The translations under genes were made by a program, and so were the position numbers. From Bigelowiella natans CCMP2755 (taxonomy: Eukaryota > Cercozoa > Chlorarachniophyceae), in contig ADNK01002591.1 in assembly GCA_000320545.1 (NCBI GenBank), positions 1 to 64,000 on the forward strand: 64,000 bases of DNA. The letters are read 5' to 3'. Shown here piece after piece: positions 38,922-51,293 of this stretch (within the stretch, counting starts at the first letter, position 1; each line of letters starts with the position of its first letter). Below the pieces are notes generated by a model. The model was given only the letters and a program-made list of their open reading frames with translations. It was not told the DNA's origin and made no database searches.

Positions 38922-39884
38922 GGCTCACAACCTGTTAGAAGTTGGTCAGCTAATGGCACGGAGTGCAGGGCAGATTGCGCTGTGGGCTGGCAGGTTGCGG
39001 AGGAGGGGCAAGCAGTGGTTTGGATTCTGTGATGATGACGACATGGTGTTTCATGCATGCTGCACAATGTCAAGACTCATCAAGGCGAAATTGCCTGAAC
39101 AAACATGTGCGCCGGCAGCGCTGAACTTTGATGGGGGCGAAACAGCCCATCGACTCATGAGAGGTTAGCTCTCATTGGTCAGCAGCCACTGCACGCATTG
39201 TCGCGGCAGTTCATCGAAGTCGCACATTGCACTTCGGCTGCATTCTCAACTACGTGCACGTTGCTTGTCGCAGCCAATGAACGCCCGCAGATTGCTCTGG
39301 CGTTGCTGCTGCTGGTGCAAGCATGCACTGCGTGGTCTGGATGCAAAGCATTCCAACAGAGCGCAAACGATCCAAAAGAGATCCTAGGCCAGCTCTGAGC
39401 AAAGATTGGGCTTGGCAAGGAAATTGGGTTTTCAGACTCCACATGAAAGTCAAGGTCGCGCTCAGTGCCATGTGCAATGCGTCATCACGATGCTCTTGTT
39501 GTGGTCTGTCCGCCTTTTGTCCGTCTCGTTTCAAGGCTAGGTTGGCTGCAGTGCGCTGCTCGTTCACATTGCATCAGTGTACATGCTGGCATGGCATGAG
39601 CAAGTTGCGACTTGCCGACTGCTAGCTTTGCAAAGGCAACATGCACCACGCTAGCACGCCCACCGGCTGCGAGTGCGCACGTGCGGTGCCTCGTGCTCGC
39701 TCAGGGCACATCTGTCTGGTCGGGCAGACGGCAACATGCTAGCATGGGCGCACATAATTCGATTCTCAAGTGTGGCTAAGCATGGTTGCGATGCAATGTC
39801 ATTTGTTCAAATCTGTATATCTGAGCACGTTTGCACAACGTGCCATAGTGCCTCGCTGGTTGGAGAAGCGGCTCGCAGCCGTCG
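38922..39884. other. Tail-to-tail gap with TGCA-rich repeat-like sequence
   Basis: No gene supported. Overlapping open frames in several phases reflect a stop-poor composition. The stretch around 39330-39390 resembles 62320-62360 (shared TGCAAAGCA.TCCAACA and following GCGCA), which suggests remnants of one repeat family. Confidence 0.5.
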
Positions 39885-42800
39885 TCACGTGTCATTCGGT
39901 ATGCGAAGGTTCCTCACACGGCTTCTGCCGATTGGAACCATTACGTCTCTCCCAGGTAGAGCTGCAGTCGACATTGATGATGTTGATGATGATTTGGAGG
40001 ATGATGCATCGAAACTCCAGTGTAGATCCATCAGTGACTCATTCGAAGTCTTGAGCCACTCGACAAGCATTCTCGAAGGAAGAGGTGCGAGGGAGGCCTC
40101 AAGTTCTAGGAAGCTGTCGCCATGCCTCTTGCTCACCGACACTTGACCTGACTTCTCGAAGGCGGAGATTGGCTGTTCCAGATCAAGAAACGTGACATCA
40201 TCCCCAACGCCGACGACGAGACGCAGTCTCAACTTGTTCTTCATTTGTTCTAACTCTTCGTACGCGCGCTTGGAAATAGACTGCCTCGAAGTTTCGAAGA
40301 ATTTACTCCCCTTCCCATTCTCATTCGTGGAAGAATCGAAGGTAGTTTCAGTCTCGAGCATGGATGATGAGGAAGCTGCGGAACCGCGCTTACTTTTCTT
40401 TTCTTTGTCGACGCGGAACTTTTGCGCCGTATTTCGAACGGCAGATTCTTGTTTGGCTTTAGCTTCTAGATCTCTTTTTCTCGTCACAGCCGCCCACTTA
40501 TGGATCGCTTCCGCAGCGTAGCAAGCCGCTGAACTTGCTGCCATAACGATTGACGGTGACGCTAATAACGATGATGATGATGACTGGCTCAAGGTATCCG
40601 AGATTTGGCCGTTTGCAAACTTAAACCCTCTCCTCAAGTTTGTACTGCTAGTATCTTCTTTTCTGTGCCCTGGTTGCTTGTGTTGCTTCTGATCAGAAGA
40701 GCATTCTGCTGCTCCTTCGATGTGTAGCTTCTGCAATCCTCTGTTCGGTACATTACGGTTCACCACAGTCACGTCGCTACCGTGCGTTTTTGTATCGTGG
40801 CGACCACCACCACCACCACTACTATTTCCACTCGTGATGTCTACAATTTCCATATTGGCGTCATCGTCGATTTTCGTTGTCATTTGTGTTAGCTTCTTGA
40901 TCACTCCCCCACTTCCCGCCTCTCCTTCAGGCTTCCTGTCTTCTTTTTCTGCTACTGAAGATGCTAGTTGTGACGTTGAATCCTTCGCAGGCTCAAAAAC
41001 AGCTGAGCATTTCTCTTTAATCTCTCTTGCTGATGAGAGCACATGGTACGAAGTGAGCTTTGCAATGAACTTTTGCGTTCTTTCGGAGGAGGCAGCGTCT
41101 TTTCGTGCCGATGTGTAAGAGTTGAAGTTTTTTGTTTTCCCCACGGGTGAGGAAGCAGCCGGTGCGTTGGTGCCACCCCCTCGACCCATTCTTCCTCCTC
41201 CTTCTGCTGCCATTCTACCACAGCCATTTCTCACACTGTCGTCCGCTCGTAGTGCTAGGGAGAAAGCAAGGCAGAGCTGTCCTTTCTGCAGACGATGCCG
41301 GTTTTGACTAACCCACTCTTCGGGGCAGGAAGGGTCCGGAAACTTAGAGGTAAGGTTTGAGGCACGATTACAGTCGTCATCGCTGGTAATCCCGACCCTG
41401 TTGTTTTTAATCTTCACCTTTCTCTTCCTGGTCGTCCCTTCTGCATCATTAACGCTTGTGTCCACATGATTATTGCTCCTATCGCTTTCCATAGATAACT
41501 GTGAACCCTTCTTTCCGTCGGCTTTCGACACCAAAGACGCCAGAGAAGGCGAGGAAGGCCGCGATTCCACACCATCAGTTGATTTGGATCTTTCCAATGA
41601 ACGATAGGTTGTTAGTACGACGCGCTCAAGCTCTGTAAGTGAGAAGGATGGTATTAAGGCTGACGATGATTGTGATGACGTGGATGTGAACCCTGATGAT
41701 GATGATGACTGCTCCGAGGAGGAAGTTGCCCGTGCTGCCATTCTTGCCGTCGTCAGAGGGGGTTCCGACCAATGACCCCAGATCTCATGCACCATGTGCC
41801 GTAGAGGAGAACGATTCTGCAGCTTCACATTGCTCATCACGAACCGCCACTTAGATCCTCCCTTCCTCCTCCTTGTACTAGCTGCTCCAGCAGCGGCAGC
41901 TGTTGTTACCGGTGCCGTCGGGAAAATTGCAGCACCCGTAGTGCGAATACTACCACTGCGAAGATCGCTAGTGCGAAGACCGTTATTATTGTACACGAAG
42001 GAGTGAGAAGAAGCAGTTAAGGACGGTCTCAAGTCCATTAATTCTAGGAATCTAGCCAATCCAGTCAACTTACGGTTCAAGGTGGAAAATTGACGGTTAC
42101 GAGCCCCAACATCTACTGCTTCCATCGCTTGTTTCCTTTCCACATACGCGCCATCTTTGCTCCCAAATGGTGGTACAGGCGTGCTGGTGAAGTTAGAATT
42201 TGCGAGACGAAACGCTGAATAAGAACGCATCCTCCGAGTAGAGCCGAACGTATTTGACTTCAAACGACGTGCCGCCATCTCGGGAGGACTATTTCTTTTG
42301 GATTGTAATTGACGAATCGTTGGCTGTTGACCCGTTTCCACACCTCTACTTCGTCCAAACTCTTCTTTCAAATCTGGGAATGATTTGCGGAACTGTGTCA
42401 ACTCTATTTGTGTCTGGAAACCCCTCTGAGAAGAACCAGCATTCCTCCCTAAAGTTTTGAGCGTAGAACTTTGGACGCGAAATCTGGACGAAGGCACAGA
42501 TCTAGCTCGTACAAAAGACGGTGCAGAATGCTGCGAAGGAGAAGAAGAAGATGAAAATGGCGATGTAGCTCTATGGCTTGTGTGTGCAGGTGAGAAATAC
42601 TGGGCAAAACGCTGCTGAGGAGTTGGAGGTTTTGGCGGCGATGAAAATCCCTCACTAGAAGTATTTGGGTGAATTTTGTCCCCTCTTTCCTCTGAATCTA
42701 GATCGCTCTCAGAAATGTAAGGTTTTACAGTTTGCTGCTTCGCTACTCCATTCATACGGGTTGGAAAGGCGCCTGGTGACGCCCTGGGCACTGGGGAAGG

Positions 42801-42984
42801 TCGAGTGGGATCTGAAAGTGACAATGTTTCAGAAACAGCAGACAATGTTTCAAAGAACCACATCACAACAAAGAGCTTCCCAGAGAATTTGAAAAACATT
42901 CATACTCATACAAGCCCGGTCCACTGTTGTTCCGCCTCCAACACCGCTTCCACTGCTTCCATCACCGTCACTTCCATGATTCAT
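39885..42984 (-). CDS. Ser-rich protein of unknown function, 999 residues
   Basis: Two exons: 42984-42912, opening MNHGSDGDGSSGSGVGGG, and 42811-39885, joined in phase through GT-AG. I recognise no domain. The protein is rich in Ser, Arg, Lys and Gly with several Ser runs, for example RATSSSEQSSSSSGF. Short patches look more ordered: LERVVLTTYRSLERSKS, PEEWVSQNRHRLQKGQLC (short intervening spacing), LKQMKNKLRLRLVVGVGDD-like sequence near the C-terminal fifth, and SRMLVEWLKTSNESLMDLHW close to the end. No signal peptide or membrane segment is evident in the spliced form; the hydrophobic stretch seen upstream of 42811 is intron. The pattern suggests a mostly disordered regulatory or scaffold protein. 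A single exon of almost 3 kb free of stops supports a real gene. Confidence 0.65.
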
Positions 42985-44044
42985 AGCCACCTAGATCTAC
43001 GGGCGTAGCGCCATGATTGCCATTTTTGAACTAGTTCTGGAAGAGTTGTCGTAGGTAGAATTTCCTGGTACATTCACCAGTGTCGCTGCATGCAGCTTTC
43101 AAAAAAGCTGGTCGATACCTGTACATGTACATAAATTTCATGTCCGATCTTTCTTTGTCAGAAGTTTCAATAAAATTTTCCTCCTGCGACATGTGTGTTT
43201 CTGGAATAATCCTGGAAAAATCCCCAATCTCGTTGGTCTTCGATGTTTGTCCGGGTCGTATGAGCTTCGTACCCTTTTCTTTTGTGGAAGAGAACATCGG
43301 GAATATCCGGGAATTTCTTTCAATAATGAATTTATACGGGTATTTTTTTTATGAGGCAACATAAACCTCTCTATTTCCAGGAGAATGTACATATCTTGTG
43401 GGATCCAACTACCGCTGGATTTGGCTTCCATTGTCGCACAAGCCGAATGTAGGGGCACAAAAAGTAGAAATTTTAGATCGAGTCGTTGGTGAAAATTTAT
43501 GAGAAAGATCTCTGAGCGTTGTCGTTATGCTGTAATCATAATGCATTTAGTTTTCATTTAGTTATTTCGTGCTTCCGGAGGCCTGGAAATAAATCTGAAA
43601 TATGGCAGACACCTACAAAAACCACGCGCCCAGTTGCCGACAGGTTTGAGCCACCCCACCCTCCAGTTAATATCTGTCCTTCTGCAAGCACACCATTCAA
43701 TTGCCTCTGCCACATGTGAAATCTTAAAAGTCGTGATAGATTATAGATTGTAGTAAGATTGGTGGTACCCGTGTGTAGTCAGGCGGTGTAACTGAATTAC
43801 GTCATGCATCACCGGAGCAGTGTTGTTACACCGCAGGGTTGACAAACAGATTTTTAGGGCAATTTGTATGCCATCAACAAACACTAAGCCGTTAAGCCTA
43901 CTTGTTTACCCTACTCTGCTGAATCGTATTGCATTGGCGCCACGGATTCTCTGAATTGATGATACAGTGCGGAGATAACCAAAGGCTTGGCCCAAGATTT
44001 GCATTTTCCGTCATAATATGCATCACCTTCCACTTATTCAGGAA
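42985..44044. promoter_or_regulatory. Shared 5' region of the Ser-rich (-) and transporter (+) genes
   Basis: 1060 bases with no convincing exon. Open frames around 43.03-43.46 kb on both strands have no recognisable content. Both promoters should lie here. Confidence 0.45.
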
Positions 44045-45536
44045 ATGGCGAGCAAGAGCGCAGACGACACAAAAACAACAAGCAAATTGCTTGGGGTAAC
44101 AACCATTTTGACTATCTTTATCTCTTGCTTGCTACGTGCGCGCGTATGTGTGTTTGTGTGTTATTGTTACTGTTCATAATTCGCTCGTAATAGGTCAATT
44201 TACCGAGGTTAATTTTCCACTTATACATATTTTAGCTTATACGTGAATATAATGAGTGTGAAGTATCATGTAACCAAGTAGTTACCTGAGTGTGATACCT
44301 TCTGGTGTGCTATCTAGCTCAAGCAAGATGACTATGAAGTCCTTGTTATGGCTGCGAGTGCCATTGGACTTTCCATTCTCTACAACCTTCTGCAAGAGAG
44401 GTAGCATACCTTCCTTCTATTTGTGCATAATACTAATGTCAGTGCACTCACTCATTATGTGCTCTTCCTTCTATTCTACAGTATGTTCACTTCTGATGCG
44501 AAGAAGTACACTGGTATGATTACCATGATGACATCTCTCGTGTACGCTGTGCTAGCGTTCTTCGAGTTCAAACACGAGCTAGTCTCGCATGCAAAAACCA
44601 AAGCAGCTCATGGAGGTGATGAGGGCACAACAGTGAAAACAGGTGTCCTGGAGAACATGAAAGGTATTAACGCCATACGGAATCTAACGTCTGACGAACA
44701 TGCTTAGACCTCGAGAAGACAGATGAATCTTCGGGATTGACCTTGCATCGTTGTTCAAAACCAATTTGTCGATGAAGGTACCGCGTTCGATTATGCGAGA
44801 CTTGGAACTCTCACGGCTGCGGGAATGTACTTCACGAACTGGTAGTAAAACACCATGATAACCAAGTGATGATTTTGGTGACGAAGCTAAAGAAGAATAG
44901 GAATCGCCAAACCTGGCCACACCTAAGTACTACACCTTATCTTCTTTTCCGTTTCTTCTCATTCATAGGTCTCTTCAGTACCTCAACTACACCCTCCGCG
45001 TGCTCTTCAAAGCATCCAAAATCCTCCCAACTGTCTTGGTGCGTGGGAGAAGGCCGAGGAACATCATCCGAAACAAAACAATTTTACACATTCATCGATA
45101 TTATATATTATAAGTACACTTTAAAAAATTTCAGAACTGAAACATCCCCTCTTCGATATAAACAATAATTTCATTGTTTGCCATGTACGCTAGATTGCTG
45201 TCATGTTCTACAAGAAGAAGTTCAGCGTGGCTGAGTACGTCAACATCCTCGTCCTCGTCGCTTCCATCGTACTGTTTTCCTACGGAGATGCTGTTGGAAA
45301 AGGTGCGCTCTTGTTCTGCTTTAAATCTGTTTGCGCTCTCTTTGCTTCTCAACACCCTGTACCGATTTTTTGCCTTGAGATGTGAAGAGAATGATTGTGC
45401 CTCTCACCCCGCAGGAAAAACTGATAACGCCTCGTTCGACATCTTCGGAATCGCCCTTATCACCGTTGGTGTCATCGCGGATGCTCTGACTTCTAACTTT
45501 GAGGTATGACGGAGAATGCGTATGTGGTGGGTGATT

Positions 45537-45576
<40 letters not shown>

Positions 45577-45607
45577 CAGTCTGCTCTGGGACGGAATCGA
45601 TTACCAT

Positions 45608-45643
<36 letters not shown>

Positions 45644-45856
45644 GTGATGGTGATGGTGGTGGTGGTGATATCATGATTATGAGAATAAATTTCTACTTTC
45701 TCTCGAATTCCAGGGCGAGCATTTGTTCAAGACACGAAAAGCATCCCACTCAGAAGTTATGATGGCGGCCTCTCTTTTTGGCTCGCTCTACATGTTGGTA
45801 CTCATGTTTATGACTGGCAAAGCTATGGACTCCTACCAATATCTTATCGAGTAAGG

Positions 45857-45898
<42 letters not shown>

Positions 45899-46341
45899 CA
45901 CTGCTATTTATAAATATTCATCATTACTGCAATCTATCTTCTTTAAGAAATCCTGACCTGGCAGTTAAAGTTGTCGTCTCCTGCTCTGCTGGATATTTCT
46001 CCATCACCTTCATTCTCAAGATAATCCAAAGGTAAGAAGAAGAAGAAGAAGAAAAAGACGACAAGTATGACGACGTGATATAGAAGACCATAATACAAAT
46101 GACTATCATGTTCATAGTCTTGTGCCTGCTAATTATCTTTATCTCTGCCGTCTTCTTTCTTCTTTTTAGAGTGGGAGCCGTAACGGCTGAGATCGTCAAA
46201 TCCGTGCGTCGCGTGGTTTCGATCGTATTGTCTTTCATTATCTACTCTAAGCCTTTCCTCTCGTGGCACTTGGTAATAGTCAACTTCTTGTTGACATTCA
46301 TCATTCAACTGCATGCACGTGCACACTTCCAACATATGGAC

Positions 46342-46377
<36 letters not shown>

Positions 46378-46907
46378 AAATACACAAACATCGCTCGCAG
46401 TTCCACCTGAAACAACTCCAGCTACTTCTCTTACGCCCTGATCTTGACTAGCTTCTCTTCACCTTCTTATATCTCCTTCTGAATAGATCGGTTCTCTCTT
46501 CTTCGTCCTCTTCATATACAACACCTTCCAAGCGAAGGTTGCTAAGCAAAAGGCTAAGGATGCCGCGAAAGCTGCAAAGCAAATACAAGAGGTGTGCATG
46601 AGAAGTACAGTAGTTGTAGTAGGAGTAACCGATTCTGGTAGATGTTTTTGTCCAGCACCTCACACGCCGTAGCAATTGGCAGCATCAGAACAATTATCAT
46701 AACACTAAATGGTTCGTACATCGGGTAATCTTCAGAGGAGACGTTGAATAATAATAAAACTAGAATCAGGGCCAAAATCTCCTCTGTGATCGGGAAGTAG
46801 CCCTTCTTGCTTGCTACGCTGAAAATTTCCTTTCAATATCATATAAATAGGCTGTGGACTTAGAGGTGTTCGGTAACGGAAACAAGAAGAATGGAGGTGG
46901 GCACTGA
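44045..46907 (+). CDS. SLC35B-type nucleotide-sugar/PAPS transporter
   Basis: Antiporter of the Golgi/ER drug-metabolite transporter superfamily. Twelve exons all close in phase: 44045-44095, 44324-44400, 44482-44663, 44778-44841, 44969-45038, 45194-45302, 45415-45503, 45714-45850, 45948-46031, 46170-46272, 46487-46591 and 46851-46907, giving 375 residues. About ten hydrophobic helices are present. SLC35B hallmarks are TNWSLQYLNYTLRVLFKASK (helix 4 with the FKxSK motif), LFSYGD, IADALTSNFE, the RVGAVTAEIVKSVRRVVSIV segment, and SKPFLSWHLIGSLFFVLFIY at the end. A basic tail AKQKAKDAAKAAKQ precedes the C-terminus GNKKNGGGH. PAPS (sulfate donor) transport is the closest match (SLC35B2/B3), but UDP-sugar transport cannot be ruled out. 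Microsatellites sit in several introns. Confidence 0.88.
45535..46375. repeat. Microsatellites in transporter introns
   Basis: GT (45538-45573), GAT then GGT (45608-45668), GA (45861-45896), AAG (about 46036-46052) and CA (46346-46375), each inside an intron of the SLC35B gene. Confidence 0.92.
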
Positions 46908-47760
46908 GGGTGATATCACTGTGTTCAAATTAGATTAGAGATGGCAAATATTGATTCGCAAGTTAGTTAAGCATTCAGCGGTTACTGGAACTGATGAAAA
47001 ACTTTGTCATAGCAGGATAGAATTGTTGTGTTAGAGCGTTATTGTGAAGATGTTGCAACCGCTCCCATTTCAAATATTTAGTAATAATACATTGAATTCA
47101 ACTTGACAAACTACATCGTGATTGACCCCATGCCAGCGAGGAATGCGAGCGCCTATCCGCGAAGCAATTCAGTCACGGACGGCTCGCTAGCTCGGCACAT
47201 CATCTAGATCATTGCGCTTGCTCGATTAGCGCTGCAAGCTAGTTTCACACAAATTAATATGTGACATGCACATCGCTAGATCGCCGAGCATCTGAGTGAT
47301 GATGATAAGCAGTGGCACTGCCAGATAGATGCATGGATGATGATGAGATAGTGTCTAGTGTGTAGCTAGCTATTATACTATAGTCTATATCGCATGTGCT
47401 AGTGTGTGCTGCATGCACCAAGAACTAGCTAGCTATAGAGAAGGGTATACATGTCTAATAACTGAAAACCTAGATTGCTAGCGCACGTTTAGCAAGTCAA
47501 AGTCGCAACTGAGATGTAAGATGGATGTAATAAATCGCATAAATTTCTTTATACAAAACGTTATATATCATTGATCATCGCCGTGCGTATACATACATTT
47601 GAACGCATAGCTATAAAGGACTGATTCATTCGGATCCGCTAAATATCATTTACTTAATAAATCTCACGCTGGTAAGGTAGCTTCGCCTCAATATTTTTCC
47701 ATGTCCTGTGAGCTAGCCACTGTAGCAGCATCCACGTTTGTATTCTTCGTTTTGTTCACA
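46908..47760. other. Tail-to-tail gap between transporter and FAH genes
   Basis: No gene recognised. The stretch 47110-47500 is TGCA/CTAG- and CpG-rich with several CTAGCTAG words. A dispersed-motif copy (AAGATGGATGTAATAAATCG then ATAAATTTC) lies at about 47518-47546, oriented like the transporter. Confidence 0.55.
47518..47546 (+). repeat. Dispersed 3'-flank motif copy
   Basis: AAGATGGATGTAATAAATCG followed by CATAAATTTC. It matches the copies near 3.85 and 17.37 kb at most positions and is downstream of, and co-oriented with, the SLC35B gene. Confidence 0.5.
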
Positions 47761-49404
47761 CTACTCTGTCTCAGTTGTCGCGCACCGTGGAGAATGCGCC
47801 GCGTGAAGAACCTTATCGTTTAGTTTCTGGTTTGAAGGCTGCTGGCCTCCGTTCGTTGTATTCGTAGTAGCGGCGGCACCACCACCATCACTACGGCCTT
47901 CAGCTGCTGTAACACCCTCGTCTCTCAGCGTTGTTAGCTTGCAACGAAGAGTCCCTGAACATGGGAGAGGGAGAGGAGGAGGAGGAGGAGGAGGAGGAGG
48001 AGGAGAGGGGAAAGTAAGTCATAAGAGGAGTATATGCATCGACGATAGGTCATCATGGCTGCTAACCTATTCCTTGGCACGATGCAGAGAGGATGTCCCC
48101 CGCGGTTACAGGCGTTTTGAGAGAGATCTCCGTGTGTTTCGTGCCCTGATGATGAGGAATGATAGAGGATGATGGATCATCATGATGACGACGACGATGA
48201 TGATGATGATGATGGTGTTTGAGCTAGGGAGAAAAAGATGACATCATGATGTTCTTTTGCCTATTTAATTAGTATGGTTTGGAAGCTATGCGGAGACAAT
48301 AAGAACAAGAATCACCGTGAGGATAAGACTGCCCGCTGGGAGAGTAGTACGCTGCAACAACCAGAGTAAATTGTGATTAAAACGACGACCATCACTACTG
48401 CTTACGGGTGTGTAGACAATGTAAACGATGACGGTGCTTGATACCCTAGAAAGCTTTGCTATAAGTCGCGGCACTGAAACGCATAGAGAGGAGGTGTCAA
48501 AGTCCTGGAGAATCTCCTCATCGTTCAGATACAACGTCACACGAACACGTGAAGGATCGACGAGATCTGAAGGAATTTACGGAATTGCGCAAGAATGAGT
48601 TATTGTTGTAGAGCAAAATAGTGATAACGACGATGATGGTGATGGCCACATGGACCCCTTCTCCTTCTGGTGTGGAAAACTTTGCGATCTCTTCACGAAC
48701 GATCCCCACACAGTTCTCGACGTAGACATTATTGACATCATCACCGCATCTCCATGACTCAACATCGCATTTTGTTGTTGTTGTTGTTGTTTTCATATTA
48801 CTACCTTTCATCATGACGTAAGGACCGATGGCAAGGGACTTGTCTCCATTGTCAGACCAGAAACTAACAATTGATTATCCATGGTGAGATGATGGCGAAG
48901 ATCGTACCGCGTTGAAGATATACAACGAAGACAATGATGACGATAGTCAATTCTTACATGCTCCCTGACGCTTTTCCCCACCACAACTTACTTCGTAAAC
49001 CCTCGGTTGTCCCTGTCGTGCACCTCGGTTCGCACGCGAATGCAGATTGTGTAGCCAAGCGTGTAATCGGCCACCTCTCTGGAGCTCACGGCCTGATTGA
49101 TAGATGATGATGGCCTTGATTGATTAGTGGACAATTCTCATCACCTAGTTCCAGTAAGAACTGAATAATAACACTAAACATAAAGCAAAATCTTCTTCGC
49201 TGATTGGGTGAAGAGCGAGAGCAGCAACTAACCTTACATTCCTTAAGCAGGACCACGCCAAGATGAGCTGACGCTACGACCTGCTTGCTCCCATCAGGAA
49301 TCATCTGGGCAAGAAGGGATAATGTGAAGAACCGATATACATGCTGTGGTGGTTGTTCACACAAAGCAACAGCAGCAGCGGATAATAGCTGCCATAAAAA
49401 CCCG

Positions 49405-49438
<34 letters not shown>

Positions 49439-50402
49439 TCTCATAATCTACCAGGCTGCTCTCTGGCCCCACTAGCGACCCCGGGGAGACGACTTGGATC
49501 TCCATCGCGTTGCGGTTGAGGGGTGAGAGCCGAGTGCTGTCTACATCTGTGACTGTCATGTTCAATCGTGAACGCGCAGCCCTATGGAACCTCCTGAATA
49601 GTTATGTAATTATAATTCGGTGCGATGTGATAGCGTGAGGAGTAACAGCCTAACTGCAAGAAGGCGAATACATTGGTGCTGTGGAGTTGATCTGTGCTCT
49701 GATGATCGATAATGCTTGTTATTTTGTTGAAAAGTCCTTCGTACCGTTGGCTGCTTCCTACGCTTCGAGAATGCTTTAAATCCTGTGATCTCGTTCTTGG
49801 GAATAGTGAGCTTGCGCTCCCTTAACAAACAAACACATGAATAGTGAATGTTTTTACTTTATCAAGAACATTGATCATACCATCAGCATAACACAGCATC
49901 AATACCATGACAATACGTAATTACCACGCTGTGCTACCTCTGCGACTGATGAAAAAGCCTGCTGTTGCAGCTCCTCCTCCTCCTCCTCCTCCTCCTCCTC
50001 TCCTGGGAGGGGATGATGATGTTGACGATGGTGACGACAACATTGGGGGCACTGCTGCTAAGATTAAGGTTGGCCTGTATGTGAGAATCCTATGCGTGAA
50101 GGGAACCATCTTCTTGGTGGGCGTGATGTTGCAGAACATTGATCCCTATCAATTACATAACATTCATTAATCAATCGCCAACCCAACTATCGATGTTGTA
50201 TTAATGAGGATGTGCCACTAACCTCCAACAAGCGGGCGACACCATCCCCCATGTCCTCTCCAAAACGTTCGTTCTGCAAAAGGCATGGTAGGCAAGTCCT
50301 TGATTGAAAAAACATTCTTCCAGCTTTAGAGCTACGAAAAGTGGAGATGGACGAGGCAGAAACGGTTAGGGGGGGGGAGGGGGAAGGGGAAGGAGGTGGG
50401 GG

Positions 50403-50449
<47 letters not shown>

Positions 50450-50734
50450 CGGCATAGAACTGCTACTGACCCCATTCTCATCTATAAATCGAAAGATGTT
50501 CCGAGGTTTTGTCAGCTTAGATTCAGCACTATTTTTGCTTGTCTGGCTTCCATCAGGTGAATATTGCTCCTTTTTGGGAGATGGTGTCCACTCCAGAAGC
50601 TGAATTCCTGACTCGTCGGACTTGTCGTCGATGTAGTATGCACGGTAGATTCGGTACCCGGTGTAGCATCCTGTTTGGGCGACAAAGCACGTGGTTGGGA
50701 TAAGGAAGAGGAGCATAGCAGTAAAAGCCAACGT
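47761..50734 (-). CDS. Fumarylacetoacetate-hydrolase-domain protein with hydrophobic N-terminus
   Basis: The FAH superfamily hydrolyses or decarboxylates beta-keto acids at a metal site. C-terminal exons close in phase: 49304-49233, 49092-48992, 48863-48805, 48566-48445, 48351-48316, 48145-48067 and 47954-47761. They give ASAHLGVVLLKECK, DYTLGYTICIRVRTEVHDRD, FWSDNGDKSLAIGPYVMMK, DLVDPSRVRVTLYLNDEEI, TLPAGSLILTGT and AGDILSASCQGIGTLRCKL, the usual FAH order including the LTGT turn and GIGTL. The tail is Gly/Thr/Asn-rich. Upstream, 49593-49452 fits well. 50273-50223 and 50734-50471 join each other in phase; the latter has a hydrophobic segment TAMLLFLIPTTCFVAQ. The links between 50.2 and 49.6 kb and the true start remain unresolved: ATG-led exons at 51293-51220 and near 50840-50791 did not join in phase. 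The NDxS/T metal region looks altered. FAH identity is firm; the membrane anchor is provisional. Confidence 0.75.
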
Positions 50735-50948
50735 CTATACTATTGTTACTACTACTACTACTACTATTACTACTACTTTTAAAGAGGAACTTACCCAAAG
50801 CAATCAAGGTTGCCGACGCTCCAGCCCCGGCTATATAGCTCCATCTTGTCTGGAATTTGGTGTAAATAATATATGTGAGAGGATGATTTTGGATGGTTTG
50901 ATAATTGAAACCTTGTCACTTGAGGCCCATCCTCCAATATATCTGATA

Positions 50949-50990
<42 letters not shown>
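49400..50990. repeat. Microsatellites around the FAH gene
   Basis: ATC (49406-49438), CTC (49973-50000), GA (50408-50445), TAC (50746-50775) and GT (50952-50991) runs. Most are in introns or 5' flanking sequence of the FAH gene. Confidence 0.9.
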
Positions 50991-50995
<5 letters not shown>

Positions 50996-51293
50996 ATATG
51001 AATCAGTGCAAATATATAAAATAACAGAATTGAAACCACAGGGAAAAATCCTATCATCCAACCAATGATAGAAAGAGAGAAAACGGGGGCTCAAAGGCTG
51101 CTTTGAAGACGGAATAAACTACATGTTGCAAACACCCCCACGACCAGTGGCTTTGACAACTTTCCCCATTGTACATTATGTGTGCATATGGTGAAATTTT
51201 AGAGGATTCCTCAACGTACCCGGTGACAGACCAGCCAGAAGCCCCGGCGTCGCCACGAGTAGAGGAGAAGGCGGTCGAGGCACGGGCCTCCAT

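Noticed and set aside
38842-39168. 108-codon plus-strand frame overlapping the end of the HemN-like gene
   Set aside because: Different frame from the radical-SAM protein, no recognisable domain, and it runs into repeat-like sequence.
48518-48814. Minus-strand open frame including VESWRCGDDVNNVYVENC
   Set aside because: The exons on both sides (48863-48805 and 48566-48445) join each other in phase and complete the FAH core, so this is intron.
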